This document shows positions 8,265 to 16,498 of a stretch of 16,498 nucleotides of DNA, piece after piece; the stretch's first letter is position 1; every line of letters begins with the position of its first letter. A model generated the notes under the pieces. The model was not told the DNA's origin. It worked only from the letters and a program-made list of their open reading frames with translations, and did not search any database. Both the position numbers and the translations under genes were made by a program. Location of the stretch: the NCBI GenBank assembly GCA_943704415.1, contig CALSCO010000697.1:1-16498 (forward strand), in the 5' to 3' direction. Source of the stretch: Parvularia atlantis (Eukaryota > Opisthokonta > Rotosphaerida).

Positions 8265-9474
8265 ATGAGCCAGGCAGAAACCAAGTTCAAGGACGGGCTG
8301 CGCCACCACGCCGCGGCCGAGAAGGCGTACGCCACCACCGTGCACCCGGTGCTGACGCGCACTGACGCGCCGCCGCGCAAAAAAGCATGGCCAAGTCGCT
8401 CTTTAAGTGGGCGCCCGACTGGGAGCTCGCCGCCGTCGAGTTCGGCCAGGCCGCTGCGTGCTTCAAGGCTGCCAAGGCGCACGAGCAAGCCAAGGAGGCG
8501 TTCGTGCGCACGGCCGAGTGCCAGACGCAGACCCGCTCGTGCGTGGCGTGGCGTGGCGGTGCGCGCGTCACCGCTGACGTGCCGCCACAGCCTCGCCCTC
8601 GCCGCGACCGCGTACGAGAGCGCGGCGCAGATGGCGCTCGAGATGAAGCGCTACGAGGAGGCCGCGGACCTGTATGGCAGCGCGTCCAGCACCCACGTCA
8701 GCAACGGGAGCAGCACGCGCGGGGCCACTGCGCTCACGAACGGCGCCAAGTGCGTCCGGCTGGGCGGGGCGCCCTAGGGGAAGTTGACGCGACCGTGACA
8801 CGTCACCGCGCCCTGCCAGGGCCATCGCCGCCGTCAACGTCGACCGGGCGATCGAGCTGTACCTGCAGGCGATCGACGTGTACGAGGCGGAGGACGCGGA
8901 GCAGTACTCGCACGACGCCTTTGCGGCCGCGGCGAGCCTGATGATCAAGAATCGCAAGTGCGTCACGCGCGCTGCGCAGCGCTCCTGACCCGCCCGCGTT
9001 GTAGGCTGCAGCAGGTGGCCGAGCTGCTCGACCGGCAGACGGCCGTGTACCGCAAGATCGGCCGCAAGGCATCGATCGGCAAGCTGCATCTGAGCAAGAT
9101 CGTCGTGCAGCTGTGCATGGGCGACATGACCGGCGCCAAGAGCACGCTGCTGCGCGCTTTCGAGTGCGTGGGCGCCGAGGCCAGCGCGCCGGGCGTGGCT
9201 GACGCTGTGCGGCCCAGCGACGAGGGCTTTGCTGCATCAGACGAGGCCAAGGCCGCGCAGGACCTGCTCGATGCGTGCGAGAGCGGCGAGGAGGAGGCCG
9301 TCGCGGCGGTGCTCAAGCGCGGCCAGTTCACCTTCCTCGACAACGAGGTGCGCCGCGCCCCGCCCGGGCGGCAGCGGCACGGCGAGGTGACGAGCGCACG
9401 CCGCGCAGTTTGCCAAGCTGGCCAAGACAGTGACGGCACAGGGCTCGGGCGCGGCGGAAGTGAGCCTGCTGTGA
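8265..9474 (+). CDS. NAPG: Gamma-SNAP (NSF attachment protein)
   Basis: Six exons (8265-8326, 8386-8538, 8591-8749, 8820-8957, 9005-9347, 9409-9474) give 306 aa, close to the roughly 312 aa of animal gamma-SNAP. The protein is a run of TPR-like helical pairs. Family-typical segments include SLFKWAPDWELAAVEF, the AAxxF/AKEAFVR repeat, RQTAVYRKIG and the C-terminal QFTFLDNEFAKLAK, which matches the Asp-Asn-containing end of the family. Gamma-SNAP recruits the ATPase NSF to SNARE complexes so they can be recycled after membrane fusion. It also has roles at endosomes. All junctions keep frame, and most donors are GTGCGT or GTGCGC. The stop lies only 23 bp before the next gene's ATG on the same strand. 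It is distinguished from alpha/beta-SNAP by this C-terminus. Confidence 0.88.
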
Positions 9475-9497
9475 TCATTTTTTGTGCGCGCGTGGAG

Positions 9498-10087
9498 ATG
9501 CGATCGCTGCTGCTGCCGCTGCTGCTGGCGGCCGCGCTGCCGGTCCGCCCGGAGCTCGCGCGCATGCTCACGCCCGAGGAGGTCGAGGCCGTGTACCGCG
9601 GCCCGGACTGCGCCTTCGCCTGCCCCGATGGGTGCGCGCGGCCTGCGCCAGCTCATCAGCGGCAGCAAGCGCCTGACTGCGACGCGCGCGCGCGTGCAGC
9701 ACAAGCGCGATCCCGCGGCCAGTGTACGCGCACGAGGACGTGCACACGGGGCGGCCGGCGGCCGGGGCGGGCGCGGACGAGGCGGCGGCGCTGGGCCACG
9801 GGCTGCCGAGCGAGTGCGGGCCGGACACTTACGCGCACTTTGCGGGATGTTGCGCGGCGGCGGCGCGGTGTTACCACCAATGCGGCGCCGACAAGCGCGC
9901 GTGCGAGGCCGCGTTCGCGAGGTGCGCGCGCGAGGGGGGCGACGGCCTCGGCGAGGACGTGGACGAGCTGCACCTGCACGACAGTGTGTTCTCGCTGCTC
10001 GCGGCGATGCACGAGGGCTACTTCACGTGCGAGCACTTCCTGAAGCTGCAGGCCGAGTCGTGCCAGTGCCTGCACGACGAGCTGTGA
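9498..10087 (+). CDS. Secreted group XII phospholipase A2-like protein, catalytic residues absent
   Basis: Two exons (9498-9631, 9700-10087) give 173 aa. A signal peptide covers about residues 1-20. The order of features matches group XII secreted PLA2: CPDGTSAIPR near 42-51, a Cys-Gly (84-85) where the calcium loop should be, the CC...CY core at 95-103, CGADKRACEAAF, and a Cys-rich C-terminal helix ending SCQC. In active enzymes the core reads Cys-Cys-x-x-His-Asp-x-Cys-Tyr. Here positions 99 and 100 are both Ala (codons GCG GCG), so neither the catalytic His nor the calcium-binding Asp is present. Animal PLA2G12B is a known family member that has likewise lost its catalytic His. A non-enzymatic lipid-binding or secretory role is inferred. 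The ATG follows the gamma-SNAP stop by 23 bp. Confidence 0.72.
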
Positions 10088-10088
10088 G

Positions 10089-10117
10089 GCGTGGCCTGGC
10101 GCAGCGTGGCCTGGCGC
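10089..10117. repeat. 14-bp direct repeat in a convergent 3' gap
   Basis: GCGTGGCCTGGCGC occurs twice, separated by one base, right after the PLA2-like stop codon. It lies in the 100-bp gap between that gene and the convergent Pet117-like gene. No function is evident. Confidence 0.8.
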
Positions 10118-10187
10118 GCGGCGTGCGTCTGTCGGTGCGGCTGCTTCTGTGCACCTGTGAGGAAACATACAGCCGTGCGCGCCATCG

Positions 10188-10513
10188 CTACCGCCCTCGC
10201 CCCGGCGCCTCTCCTGACGCTGTTGCTGGCGCTGCTAGTGTCACCTGCTGCTGCTGCCGCTGTTGCTGCTTGAGCTGCTGGCGCAGCAGGTCACGCTCGA
10301 CGCCGCTGAGCATGTTCTGGCGCCGCCATCGCGCGTGGTGTGCGTATGTGGCGTGCGTGTGTGGCATGAGCGTGCTGCGCGCCGGCGCGGCGATGCACGC
10401 GACGCCCTGCGCACCCGGTGGTCCTGCCGCTGCGCCCAGTGCACCCAGGCGACCGTGCCGAGCGCGACCGCGCACGTGGCCGCGAGCACGGCCGGTGCGG
10501 CGCGAAGCAGCAT
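10188..10513 (-). CDS. PET117: Pet117-like cytochrome c oxidase assembly factor
   Basis: Two exons, 10513-10415 and 10316-10188, give 75 aa. The intron is 98 nt, the longest here. Residues 1-22 form a hydrophobic segment that would serve as mitochondrial targeting and membrane anchor. It is followed by VHWAQRQDHR and, across the intron, NMLSGVERDLLRQQLKQQQ. This matches the Pet117 pattern of a membrane segment, Val-His, a Gln/basic stretch and a GVxRD motif. Pet117 is a small inner-membrane protein that acts with Cox15 in heme A supply to complex IV. Its size fits the family (about 80-107 aa). The tail is Gln-rich and then low complexity. The start is tentative: the frame stays open upstream, but that would overlap the divergent DUF5054 coding region. 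The two start codons are only 30 bp apart. Confidence 0.68.
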
Positions 10514-10543
10514 GCCCGCGAATTGTGACAGGCGAGACGCGAT
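10514..10543. promoter_or_regulatory. 30-bp divergent start-to-start gap
   Basis: The Pet117-like and DUF5054 ATGs face away from each other across 30 bp. Any core promoter must overlap transcribed or coding sequence of at least one gene, or the true starts lie elsewhere. Confidence 0.5.
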
Positions 10544-13267
10544 ATGCGGCACCTCATCGCCGCCTTCCTCATCGTTCTCGCCTTCCATGCCCTCGCCGCA
10601 TCGGCCCCGGCAGCCGCACGCCGGCAGCAGCAGGACGTGCGCAAAGTCCACGCGCTCTTCATGAACCACCTCGACGTGGGCTTCTCCGGCGGGAGCAACC
10701 ACCCCGAGCTGGTCGGGTTCGCGGCGGAGGTGGTCGATCTCTACTTCAACACGTACTTCCCTGCCGCGCTCGACGTCGCCGACGCCCTGCGCGACGCGCC
10801 CCGCGGCCAGCGCTTCGTCTACACCACCAAGGCCTGGCTCGTCGCGCTATACCTCGACTGCCCGCCCGGCTTGGGCGTGCGCTGCCCCGACGCGGCCGCC
10901 CGCCAGCGCTTCGAGGCCGCCGTGGCCCGCGGCGACGTGCGCTGGCACGCCTACCCCTTCAACACAGAGCCTGAGACGATGGACGCCGCCCTCGCTGACT
11001 TTGCCGTGCGGCTCACCCACGACCTCGACGACCGCTTCGGCCTCCCGCGCAAGACCGTGCGCGCCGCGCCGATCGCGTGCCCCTCGCGCGGCTCACGCCT
11101 CACTCGTCCGCGGCGCAGGTCTTCTCGCAGCGCGACGTGCCCGGCACCACCCGCGCCGCCGTCCCGCTGCTCGCCAGGCGCGGCGTGCGCGCCATGTCGT
11201 TCGGCGTCAACGGCGCGAGCGCCCCGCCCGACGTCGCCTCGGTCGGCGTTTGGCGCCACACCGACGCTGCCACGGGCGCCCCGACCGACATGCTCCTGCT
11301 CGTGCGCCGTCACGCGCGCACGTGCAGCGTGGCGCTCAGACACGGCACAGGTGCACCCGGGCGGCTACGGCGGCATTCTGCGCAACGACTGCCACATCAT
11401 CGACGGCTTCGACGAGGCCCTGTGCCTCTACTTCAAGAACGACAACGACGGCCCGCCCAGCGCCGCCGAGGTGCAGAGCGTGTACGTGACGCTGCAGCAG
11501 CAGTTTCCCGAGGCCGCGGACATCGTCGCCTCGTCGTTCGAGGCCTTTGTCGACGCGGTCTACGCCGCCGGCGCGCAGACGCTCGTGCCCGTGTACACGG
11601 AGGAGATCGGCGACACGTGGTGCGTCCACCAGGGGTCTCGCGCGCGCACCCGGCGCCGCTGCTCACCTGGCGCCGCGCCCAGGCTGCACGGCATGGCCGC
11701 CGACCCGCTCCAGACAGCCCAGTTCCGCGCGATCATGCGCGAGCGCACGCGCTGCATCGACGATGGCGCGTGCCTGCTGAGCGACCAGCGCTTCTACAAC
11801 TTCAGCCGGCTGCTGCTCAAGGCCGGTGCGCGCGCGCGGCCCTGCAAGCGCGCGCAGGCCGCTCACGGCGGACGGGTCGGTCGGTGCAGCCGAGCACACG
11901 CACGGCGGCGACGTCAAGCGCTTCCTCGAGGCCGAGGGCGGCGACCCGGAACCGCAGTACTTTTACTGGTCCAATGAGGGTGCGGCGCGCGCTCACTGCA
12001 TAGCGCGCGTGTGTCTCTGACCGCGCGTTGCGGCAGAGTTCTCGCGCAACCGCGACGACCCGCTGTTTGTGCAGCTAGAGGACTCGTGGCGCGAGCAGCG
12101 CGACTGGAGCATCCGCTTTCCCCTCGACGCGCTGGAGGACCACCCGCTCGCGGCGACGCTACAGGACGTGCTGTCGACGGTGCGCGCGTAGCACCGCCGT
12201 GCTCATCCCCCGTGACGTGTGTCTGCGTGCGCACGCGCAGGTCGGCCGCGCCAAGGTGCCCGATCTGTCCGACTACGTCGCGGTGCAGCCGGGCGAGGTG
12301 CTGCGCTTCGGCGAGTGGGCGCTGGCGGTGGACGACCGGACGGGCGCAGTCAACTACCTCGTGAACGAGCGCACGGGCGCACAGCTCGCGGACGTGACCC
12401 ACCCGCTCGGGAGCGTCTCCTACCAGACGTTTGATGAGGCCGCGTTCAACGACTTCATGGCCGAGTACTTCTACACCTTCCCCATCCCCGAGTGGGCCCT
12501 GTTCGACTACGGCAAGCTCAATCTGTCGACGGCGTCGCCGCAGCGGGCGACGTGGCAGCCGCAGGTGCAGCGCGTGCGGCGGCTGGAAAACGCGAGCACG
12601 CTGCAGATCGCCGTGGAGCTGGTCTTCGCCGCGGAGCTGCACACAGGCTACGGCGCGCCCGCGAGCGCACTACTGCAGATCGCCGTGCCGCAGTCGGCCA
12701 GTACGGGCGCGACATGGCGGTGGACGCTCACCTGGCTTGACAAGACGCCCACGCGCATCCCCGAGACGCTGTGGCTCGCGTTCCAGCCGGTCGGGTCCGA
12801 GCGCGCGCCGTGGCGTGTGAGCAAGCTGGGCGAGGTGCGTGCGCGCGCGCGAACGTGCAGCCGTGCCGCGCTGACGGCATGGTGCTGCGAGCAGTGGATC
12901 GACCTCGCGAGCGTACGCACCAACGGCAGCTGGCACCTGCACGCTGTCGACGAGGGCGGCGTGCGCGCCCCTGCCGGCGTGCCGCTCGACTTTGTGCCGG
13001 TTGACTCGCTCCTGGCCTCGTTTGGCGACCTCACGCCCTTCCCGACGCCGCTGCGCGAGCCCGACTGGTCGCGCGGCGTGGCCTTCCCGCTCTGCGGCAA
13101 TATCTGGGGCACCAACTGTGTGTCGCGGCGGACCGCACGCCCCGCGCTCGCACCGCTCACCCCGCCGCGCCGCCGCGCCCGCAGACCCGATGTGGTACCC
13201 GTTCGAGCGCGAGGACGCGGACGCGTCGCTGCGCTTCGACATGCGTGTCACCGGTACATCACGCTAG
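10544..13267 (+). CDS. Secreted DUF5054 / GH38-like glycoside hydrolase family protein
   Basis: Nine exons (10544-11056, 11119-11301, 11351-11619, 11683-11825, 11890-11979, 12037-12179, 12241-12834, 12895-13117, 13185-13267) give 746 aa. A hydrophobic signal peptide covers about residues 1-19. NHLDVGF at 41-47 resembles the His-x-Asp-x-Gly metal and nucleophile motif at the start of GH38 alpha-mannosidases, and WHAYPFNTEPE is a second conserved block. Other family-like segments are SQRDVPGTTR, MSFGVNGASAPP, HPGGYGGILRNDC, YTEEIGDTW, YFYWSNE and, near the end, NIWGTNYPMWYPF. The C-terminal half is beta-rich. DUF5054 proteins occur widely in fungi and some bacteria. Extracellular or vacuolar glycan processing is inferred, and the substrate is unknown. 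All eight introns are GTGCG-type except the last (GTGTGT). Confidence 0.8.
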
Positions 13268-13276
13268 CGGTTGTGT

Positions 13277-13310
13277 CACGTGGAGAGTGACACTCGGACT
13301 GCGCCACGTG
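13277..13310. promoter_or_regulatory. Paired CACGTG E-boxes upstream of Mrt4
   Basis: Two palindromic CACGTG sites (13277-13282 and 13305-13310) lie 28 bp apart in the 131-bp gap between DUF5054 and Mrt4. The contexts are GTCACGTGG and GCCACGTGG. The second resembles the GCCACGTGGC site before Bud20. These are consensus sites for class B bHLH factors. Confidence 0.6.
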
Positions 13311-13398
13311 GCTGTGCTCGCGTTCACTGCCTGCTGCGCCTGCTGCGCGCCGCCCGGCCGCTGACCCGGCGCCCGTGCGCGCCAGCCCCGCCAGAGAC

Positions 13399-14558
13399 AT
13401 GCCCAAGAGCAAGCGGGAGCGTATCGGTGCGCCGAGCGGCCCGCACAGCGCGCTCGTTCTCGCCCTGACTCGCGCGCCGGCGGCAGTGTCGCTTACGAAG
13501 GCCGAGCGCAAGACGCGCGGGCACAAGGAGCGGCTGATCGAAGACGTGTGTGCGGCGCCGCACCACCGCGGCCGGGGCGCTCAGACGCTGCGCGCAGATC
13601 CGCGAGTGCGTGGACGCGTACGCGTACTTGTACGTCTTCTCGGTCGACAACATGCGCAACGCGTATCTGAAGGAGGTCCGGCACGAGTGGGCCGACAGCC
13701 GGTGCGTGCCGGCCGCGGTTGCCCGGTCGCACGCTCAGCGCACGTGCCGCGCCGCAGCTTCTTCATGGGCAGCAACCGCGTCATGGCCGTCGCGCTCGGC
13801 ACCACGCCCGAGGCTGAGCACCGCAAGAACCTGCACCGCGTCGCCGAGGCACGCCGCTCCGCTGGCCCGTGCGTGTGCCACACTCACCCCGACCGCCACA
13901 ACCAGCGCCTCTCGGGCAGCGTTGGCCTGTTCTTCACCAACAGGGCGCCGAGCGCCGTGAGCGAGTTCTTCGACGCATTCAGCCCGGTCGACTTTGCGCG
14001 CTCAGGCAACGTCGTGCAGCAGACAGTCGCCCTGGCAGAGGGTGCGCTCGCGCTGGCGCACGTAGCATGGCTGACGAAGCGCGCCGCATAGGCCCCGTCA
14101 AGATGGCCGACGGCGAGAAGCTCGTGCCGCACTCGCTCGAGGAGCTGCTGCGCAAGCTCGGCATGCCCACGCAGCTCAAGAACGGTACGCGCCGCGCGCC
14201 ACGTCGGCCGACTTGCCGCCCCATGATGCCGATCGCGCAGGCGTCGTCACGCTCGTCGGCACCTTCACGGTGTGCACCGAGAGCGAGGTGCTCACGCCCG
14301 AACGTGCGCATATCCTCGTGCGTGCGCCTGGCGCGGGGGTGGTGGTGGCGCCTGCGCTGACGCCGTGGTGCGGCTTGCCAGAAGCTGCTGCAGTACAAGC
14401 TGGCCAACTTTAAGGTCACGTTCCTGTGCATGTGGCACAAGAACCGCTACACCGAGCTCGTGGCACCGCAGGCCGACGGCGCGGCGGCAGCGGACGAGGA
14501 CGAGGGCGAGGGCGAGGACGAGGACGAGGGCGACGGGGGCGACATGGACGACGAGTGA
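13399..14558 (+). CDS. MRT4: Mrt4, P0-like pre-60S assembly factor
   Basis: Eight exons (13399-13426, 13487-13545, 13598-13701, 13758-13848, 13906-14041, 14092-14184, 14241-14317, 14382-14558) give 254 aa. The protein opens MPKSKRERIVSLTKAERKTRG and continues with HEWADSRFFMGSNRV, KNLHRVAERLSGSVGLFFTN, a PHSLEELLRKLGMPT segment and VLTPERAHILKLL, all in Mrt4 order and spacing. Mrt4 occupies the ribosomal stalk P0 site on 25S rRNA in nucleolar pre-60S particles and is later exchanged for P0. It lacks the P0 C-terminal stalk motif and instead ends in an acidic Glu/Asp/Gly tail. Intron 4 (13849-13905) needs a GC donor; the GT inside it gives the wrong phase and only 37 nt. Bud20 in this window acts on the same particle. 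Confidence 0.92.
13849..13905 (+). other. GC-AG intron (Mrt4 intron 4)
   Basis: The 57-nt intron begins GAG|GCACGC and ends AACCAG, with CTCAC inside. Removal joins NLHRVAE to RLSGSVGLFFTN with no gap relative to the family. The only plausible GT donor (13869) gives a phase-2 exon end that cannot join the phase-0 exon 5. Confidence 0.82.
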
Positions 14559-14635
14559 GCTTGTACATGGCCGGCTACGCACTAAAAAAAGGCGCGTGGT
14601 ATGCGTCGTCTATGGCCCTGTCAGGTTGCACACAT

Positions 14636-16424
14636 TCACGCACGCATGACCTTGACGCGTCCAAACGCCCCGCCGCGCTTCTTGATGTCGCGCTTGTGCT
14701 GCTGCTCGTCGTACTTGGCCTGCTCCTCAGGCGACATCTTGTTGTACTTTTCCTTCTCTTGCCGCGCCTTCTCCGCCTTGCGCTCCTGCGCCACCTGCGC
14801 CGCGGGCCGACTGAGCACGCGCGGCGCCCACGGGCCGTCGCACCCGCACCTCCTCAATCTCCTTCTGCATCGACTTGGTCAGCTCTGCGGCCGCGTTGGT
14901 GCGCAGCTTCTCGGCGCGCGCGACGCTCTATTTTTTATGGCTGCGTCTTCAGCAAAGACGCGACCGGGTGTGCATGCGACCCGCACGCACATCACGCGTG
15001 AGGCCGAACGTCTCGGCCGTGTGGTCGAGCAGTTGCAGCACAAACTCCATCGCCGCCGAGTCGGTCTCGCCGCCCTTGAGTCGGAACACGAACGACAGCA
15101 GCGGCTGCGGGGGCTCCTTGAGGTCCTTGAGGCTGTCCGTGCGGTGTGCCGCCGTGAGTGTGGCGCCAGCAAGCCGGCCGCGCGCGGCGCACGTGGTCGG
15201 CTTGACCGCGTACTGGTCCGTCAGGTGCACGCGCTGGAGGACACCGGTCGCCACGAGCTCGTTCACGCGCCGCAGCACGGCCGGCACCAGCAGGCTCGTC
15301 GCCACCTCGTGCGACTCGGCCAGTACCGTGAGCGCGGGTGGCACGCCGTCGACGGTGGTGGCCTTGGTGAAGAACATCTGGTGCGGCCGCGACGTGAGCC
15401 AGACAGATCCTCGAACGTGTTCGCGCACGCTTTACCAGGTCGTACACGTCCTTGCGCGCCTGCACCGCCTTGCTCTTGGGCAGCAGCGCGAAGACGGTCG
15501 GGTCAACGGCTTTGTCGTTGAGCGCGATGTCGACCGTCTGCGAGGCGCGCGGGTCAGCGCGCGGCACCGGCGTCAGGCCCACGCACGATCAGGTCGTCGG
15601 CGGGCGTGACCAGCTCGAGCAACAGCCCGACGAGGTCCTGGCGCTTGCGCAGCTGTGCGCACGCGATGGCGTGTGAGCGGCGGCGGGCACGGAGCGGTGC
15701 GTGCGGCGCACAGTGAGCTTGGCACGGAGGTACTTGCAGTGCTTGCGACCGGACGCGTAGAAGATGAAGTCGCAGGGGCCGTCCTTGATCAGCAAGTGGC
15801 CCTTGCCGTCGCCCAGGTAGGCGAAGTTGCGCTCGAACAGTTCGGCCTGCGCATCGGCCCTGCGGCGTGCGCGAGCGGGACGTGAGCCGCGCGGCCGCCG
15901 TATCGGCCGCGCGCCGCACCAGCGCCTCGCGAGGTCGGCGTTGCGCTGCACGCCCAGGTAGTAGTTGACGCCGTACGCGGCCAGCAGCACCAGCAGCAGC
16001 GCCTCGGGCCAGAGCGTGCGCACGTCGAGGTCGGGCGCCGACGTGACTGCGGCCGGCCGGCGGTCAGAGCACGACAAGTGGCGGGCGGTTCGCCGCACAG
16101 AGGTCCCAGAGCGGCCGCGCCGGCTGCTTGACGCGCCCGGCCGGCTTGGGCGGCACAAACGCGGGCGGCGCCTCGTCCGCCGCGGGCGCCGACGGGTCCG
16201 CGCCGCCGACCGTGACGTACTCGTCCTCGTCCGCCCCGCCCCCGCCCCCGCCGCTGTGGTAGTCGACGTCTGTTGCGCGCGGCCGTCAGCGGCTGCGCAA
16301 GCGGGGGTCCGGCGGCTGCACCGGACGCGCGGGCCGGGGCGGGGGCCGCCGCGACGAGCGCGACGACGACGGCGACGAGGATCAGCGCGAGCGCACGCGA
16401 CACGCTGCGAGGCACCGGTGTCAT
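14636..16424 (-). CDS. CCDC47-like (DUF1682) ER membrane protein
   Basis: Ten exons (16424-16322, 16269-16099, 16046-15920, 15859-15712, 15652-15587, 15537-15436, 15377-15193, 15132-14991, 14927-14850, 14794-14636) give 426 aa. A signal peptide (about 1-28) is followed by an acidic Gly/Asp/Glu lumenal stretch, one membrane helix (about 107-123, then NYYLGVQRN), the cytosolic segment ELFERNFAYLGDG, LRKRQDLVGLL, VHLTDQYA, LLSFVFRL, and a highly charged coiled-coil C-terminus ending GRVKVMRA. This is the CCDC47/calumin layout. CCDC47 partners Asterix in the PAT complex, which chaperones multipass proteins at the ER translocon, and also binds calcium through its acidic lumenal part. Intron 6 has a GTAAAG donor. 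The start at 16424 is preferred over an in-frame ATG at 16472 because it places the signal peptide at the N-terminus. Confidence 0.83.
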
Positions 16425-16498
16425 CTTGGTTCGGCTCTTCTTGGTCCACCGAACGAGTGAGAGAGAGAGCACAACAGAACGGACGAGGGGAGCGAGCG
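16425..16498 (-). promoter_or_regulatory. Upstream region of the CCDC47-like gene
   Basis: On the coding strand this is a CT-rich stretch with CTCTCTCTCTCACTC about 30 bp before the ATG. It resembles the pyrimidine-rich CTCACTC blocks before gamma-SNAP. An initiator or 5' UTR role is inferred. Confidence 0.4.

Noticed and set aside
7401-8268. Plus-strand open frames opposite the DDT region
   Set aside because: Low-complexity Arg/Gly/Ala content, no family pattern, and opposite exons that keep DDT and WHIM signatures.
9475-9497. Gamma-SNAP and the PLA2-like protein as one fused gene
   Set aside because: Gamma-SNAP ends with a TGA at a family-appropriate length, and the next protein begins with a clean signal peptide.
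13869-13905. GT donor at 13869 for Mrt4 intron 4
   Set aside because: It would give a 37-nt intron, shorter than any other here, ends the exon in the wrong phase, and inserts residues absent from the family.
5533-15192. CACGTG hexamers inside genes (for example near 5533, 6386, 10024, 11614, 15188)
   Set aside because: They lie in exons or introns of GC-rich genes where chance occurrence is expected. Only the intergenic copies are put forward as regulatory.
1-16498. CRISPR arrays, insertion sequences, tRNA or rRNA genes, viral insertions
   Set aside because: No spaced repeats, transposase or reverse transcriptase motifs, cloverleaf sequences or rRNA-like stretches were seen.

Overview
The window is spliced nuclear DNA from a eukaryote with a very GC-rich, very compact genome. 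It holds ten complete protein genes and the first exon of an eleventh, with 57 complete introns that can be placed because each one restores the reading frame and a family-conserved protein. Introns are short (47-74 nt, one of 98). Most start GTGCG, and many carry a CTNAC-like branch motif close to a CAG or TAG acceptor. The gene set (Bud20, Mrt4, Pet117, gamma-SNAP, CCDC47-type and DUF5054 proteins, a group XII PLA2-like protein) points to an opisthokont. An early-diverging fungus such as a chytrid is my best guess, but this is inference from gene content and genome style.

Layout: 120-587 (-) first exon of a PX-domain protein, its intron running into an (AG)n microsatellite at the window edge. 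691-2221 (-) a type II membrane SGNH/PC-esterase-like protein. 2324-3027 (+) Bud20/ZNF593, divergent from it. 3155-4285 (+) a class B bHLH transcription factor. 4385-8064 (-) one 17-exon gene for a DDT-WHIM-triple PHD chromatin protein of 918 residues. 8265-9474 (+) gamma-SNAP. 9498-10087 (+) a secreted group XII phospholipase A2-like protein without the catalytic His-Asp pair. 10188-10513 (-) a Pet117-like cytochrome oxidase assembly factor. 10544-13267 (+) a secreted DUF5054/GH38-like protein. 13399-14558 (+) Mrt4. 14636-16424 (-) a CCDC47-like ER protein.

The genes are ordinary housekeeping and regulatory functions: 60S ribosome assembly (Bud20, Mrt4), chromatin and transcription (DDT-WHIM-PHD, bHLH), secretory pathway and membranes (gamma-SNAP, CCDC47, PX, SGNH, PLA2-like, DUF5054) and mitochondria (Pet117). 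Intergenic gaps run from 23 to about 200 bp, so no gene-free stretch exceeds 300 bases. I saw no transposon, CRISPR array, rRNA or tRNA.

The points most worth a second look are: three introns that need a GC-AG boundary to keep conserved protein sequence in frame; a secreted phospholipase fold whose active-site His and Asp are both Ala; CACGTG E-boxes in intergenic DNA only upstream of the two pre-60S factors, in the same window as a bHLH protein with CACGTG-type contact residues; a 19-nt microexon; and very tight head-to-head and head-to-tail spacings. I did not find a convincing wholly new multi-gene system.
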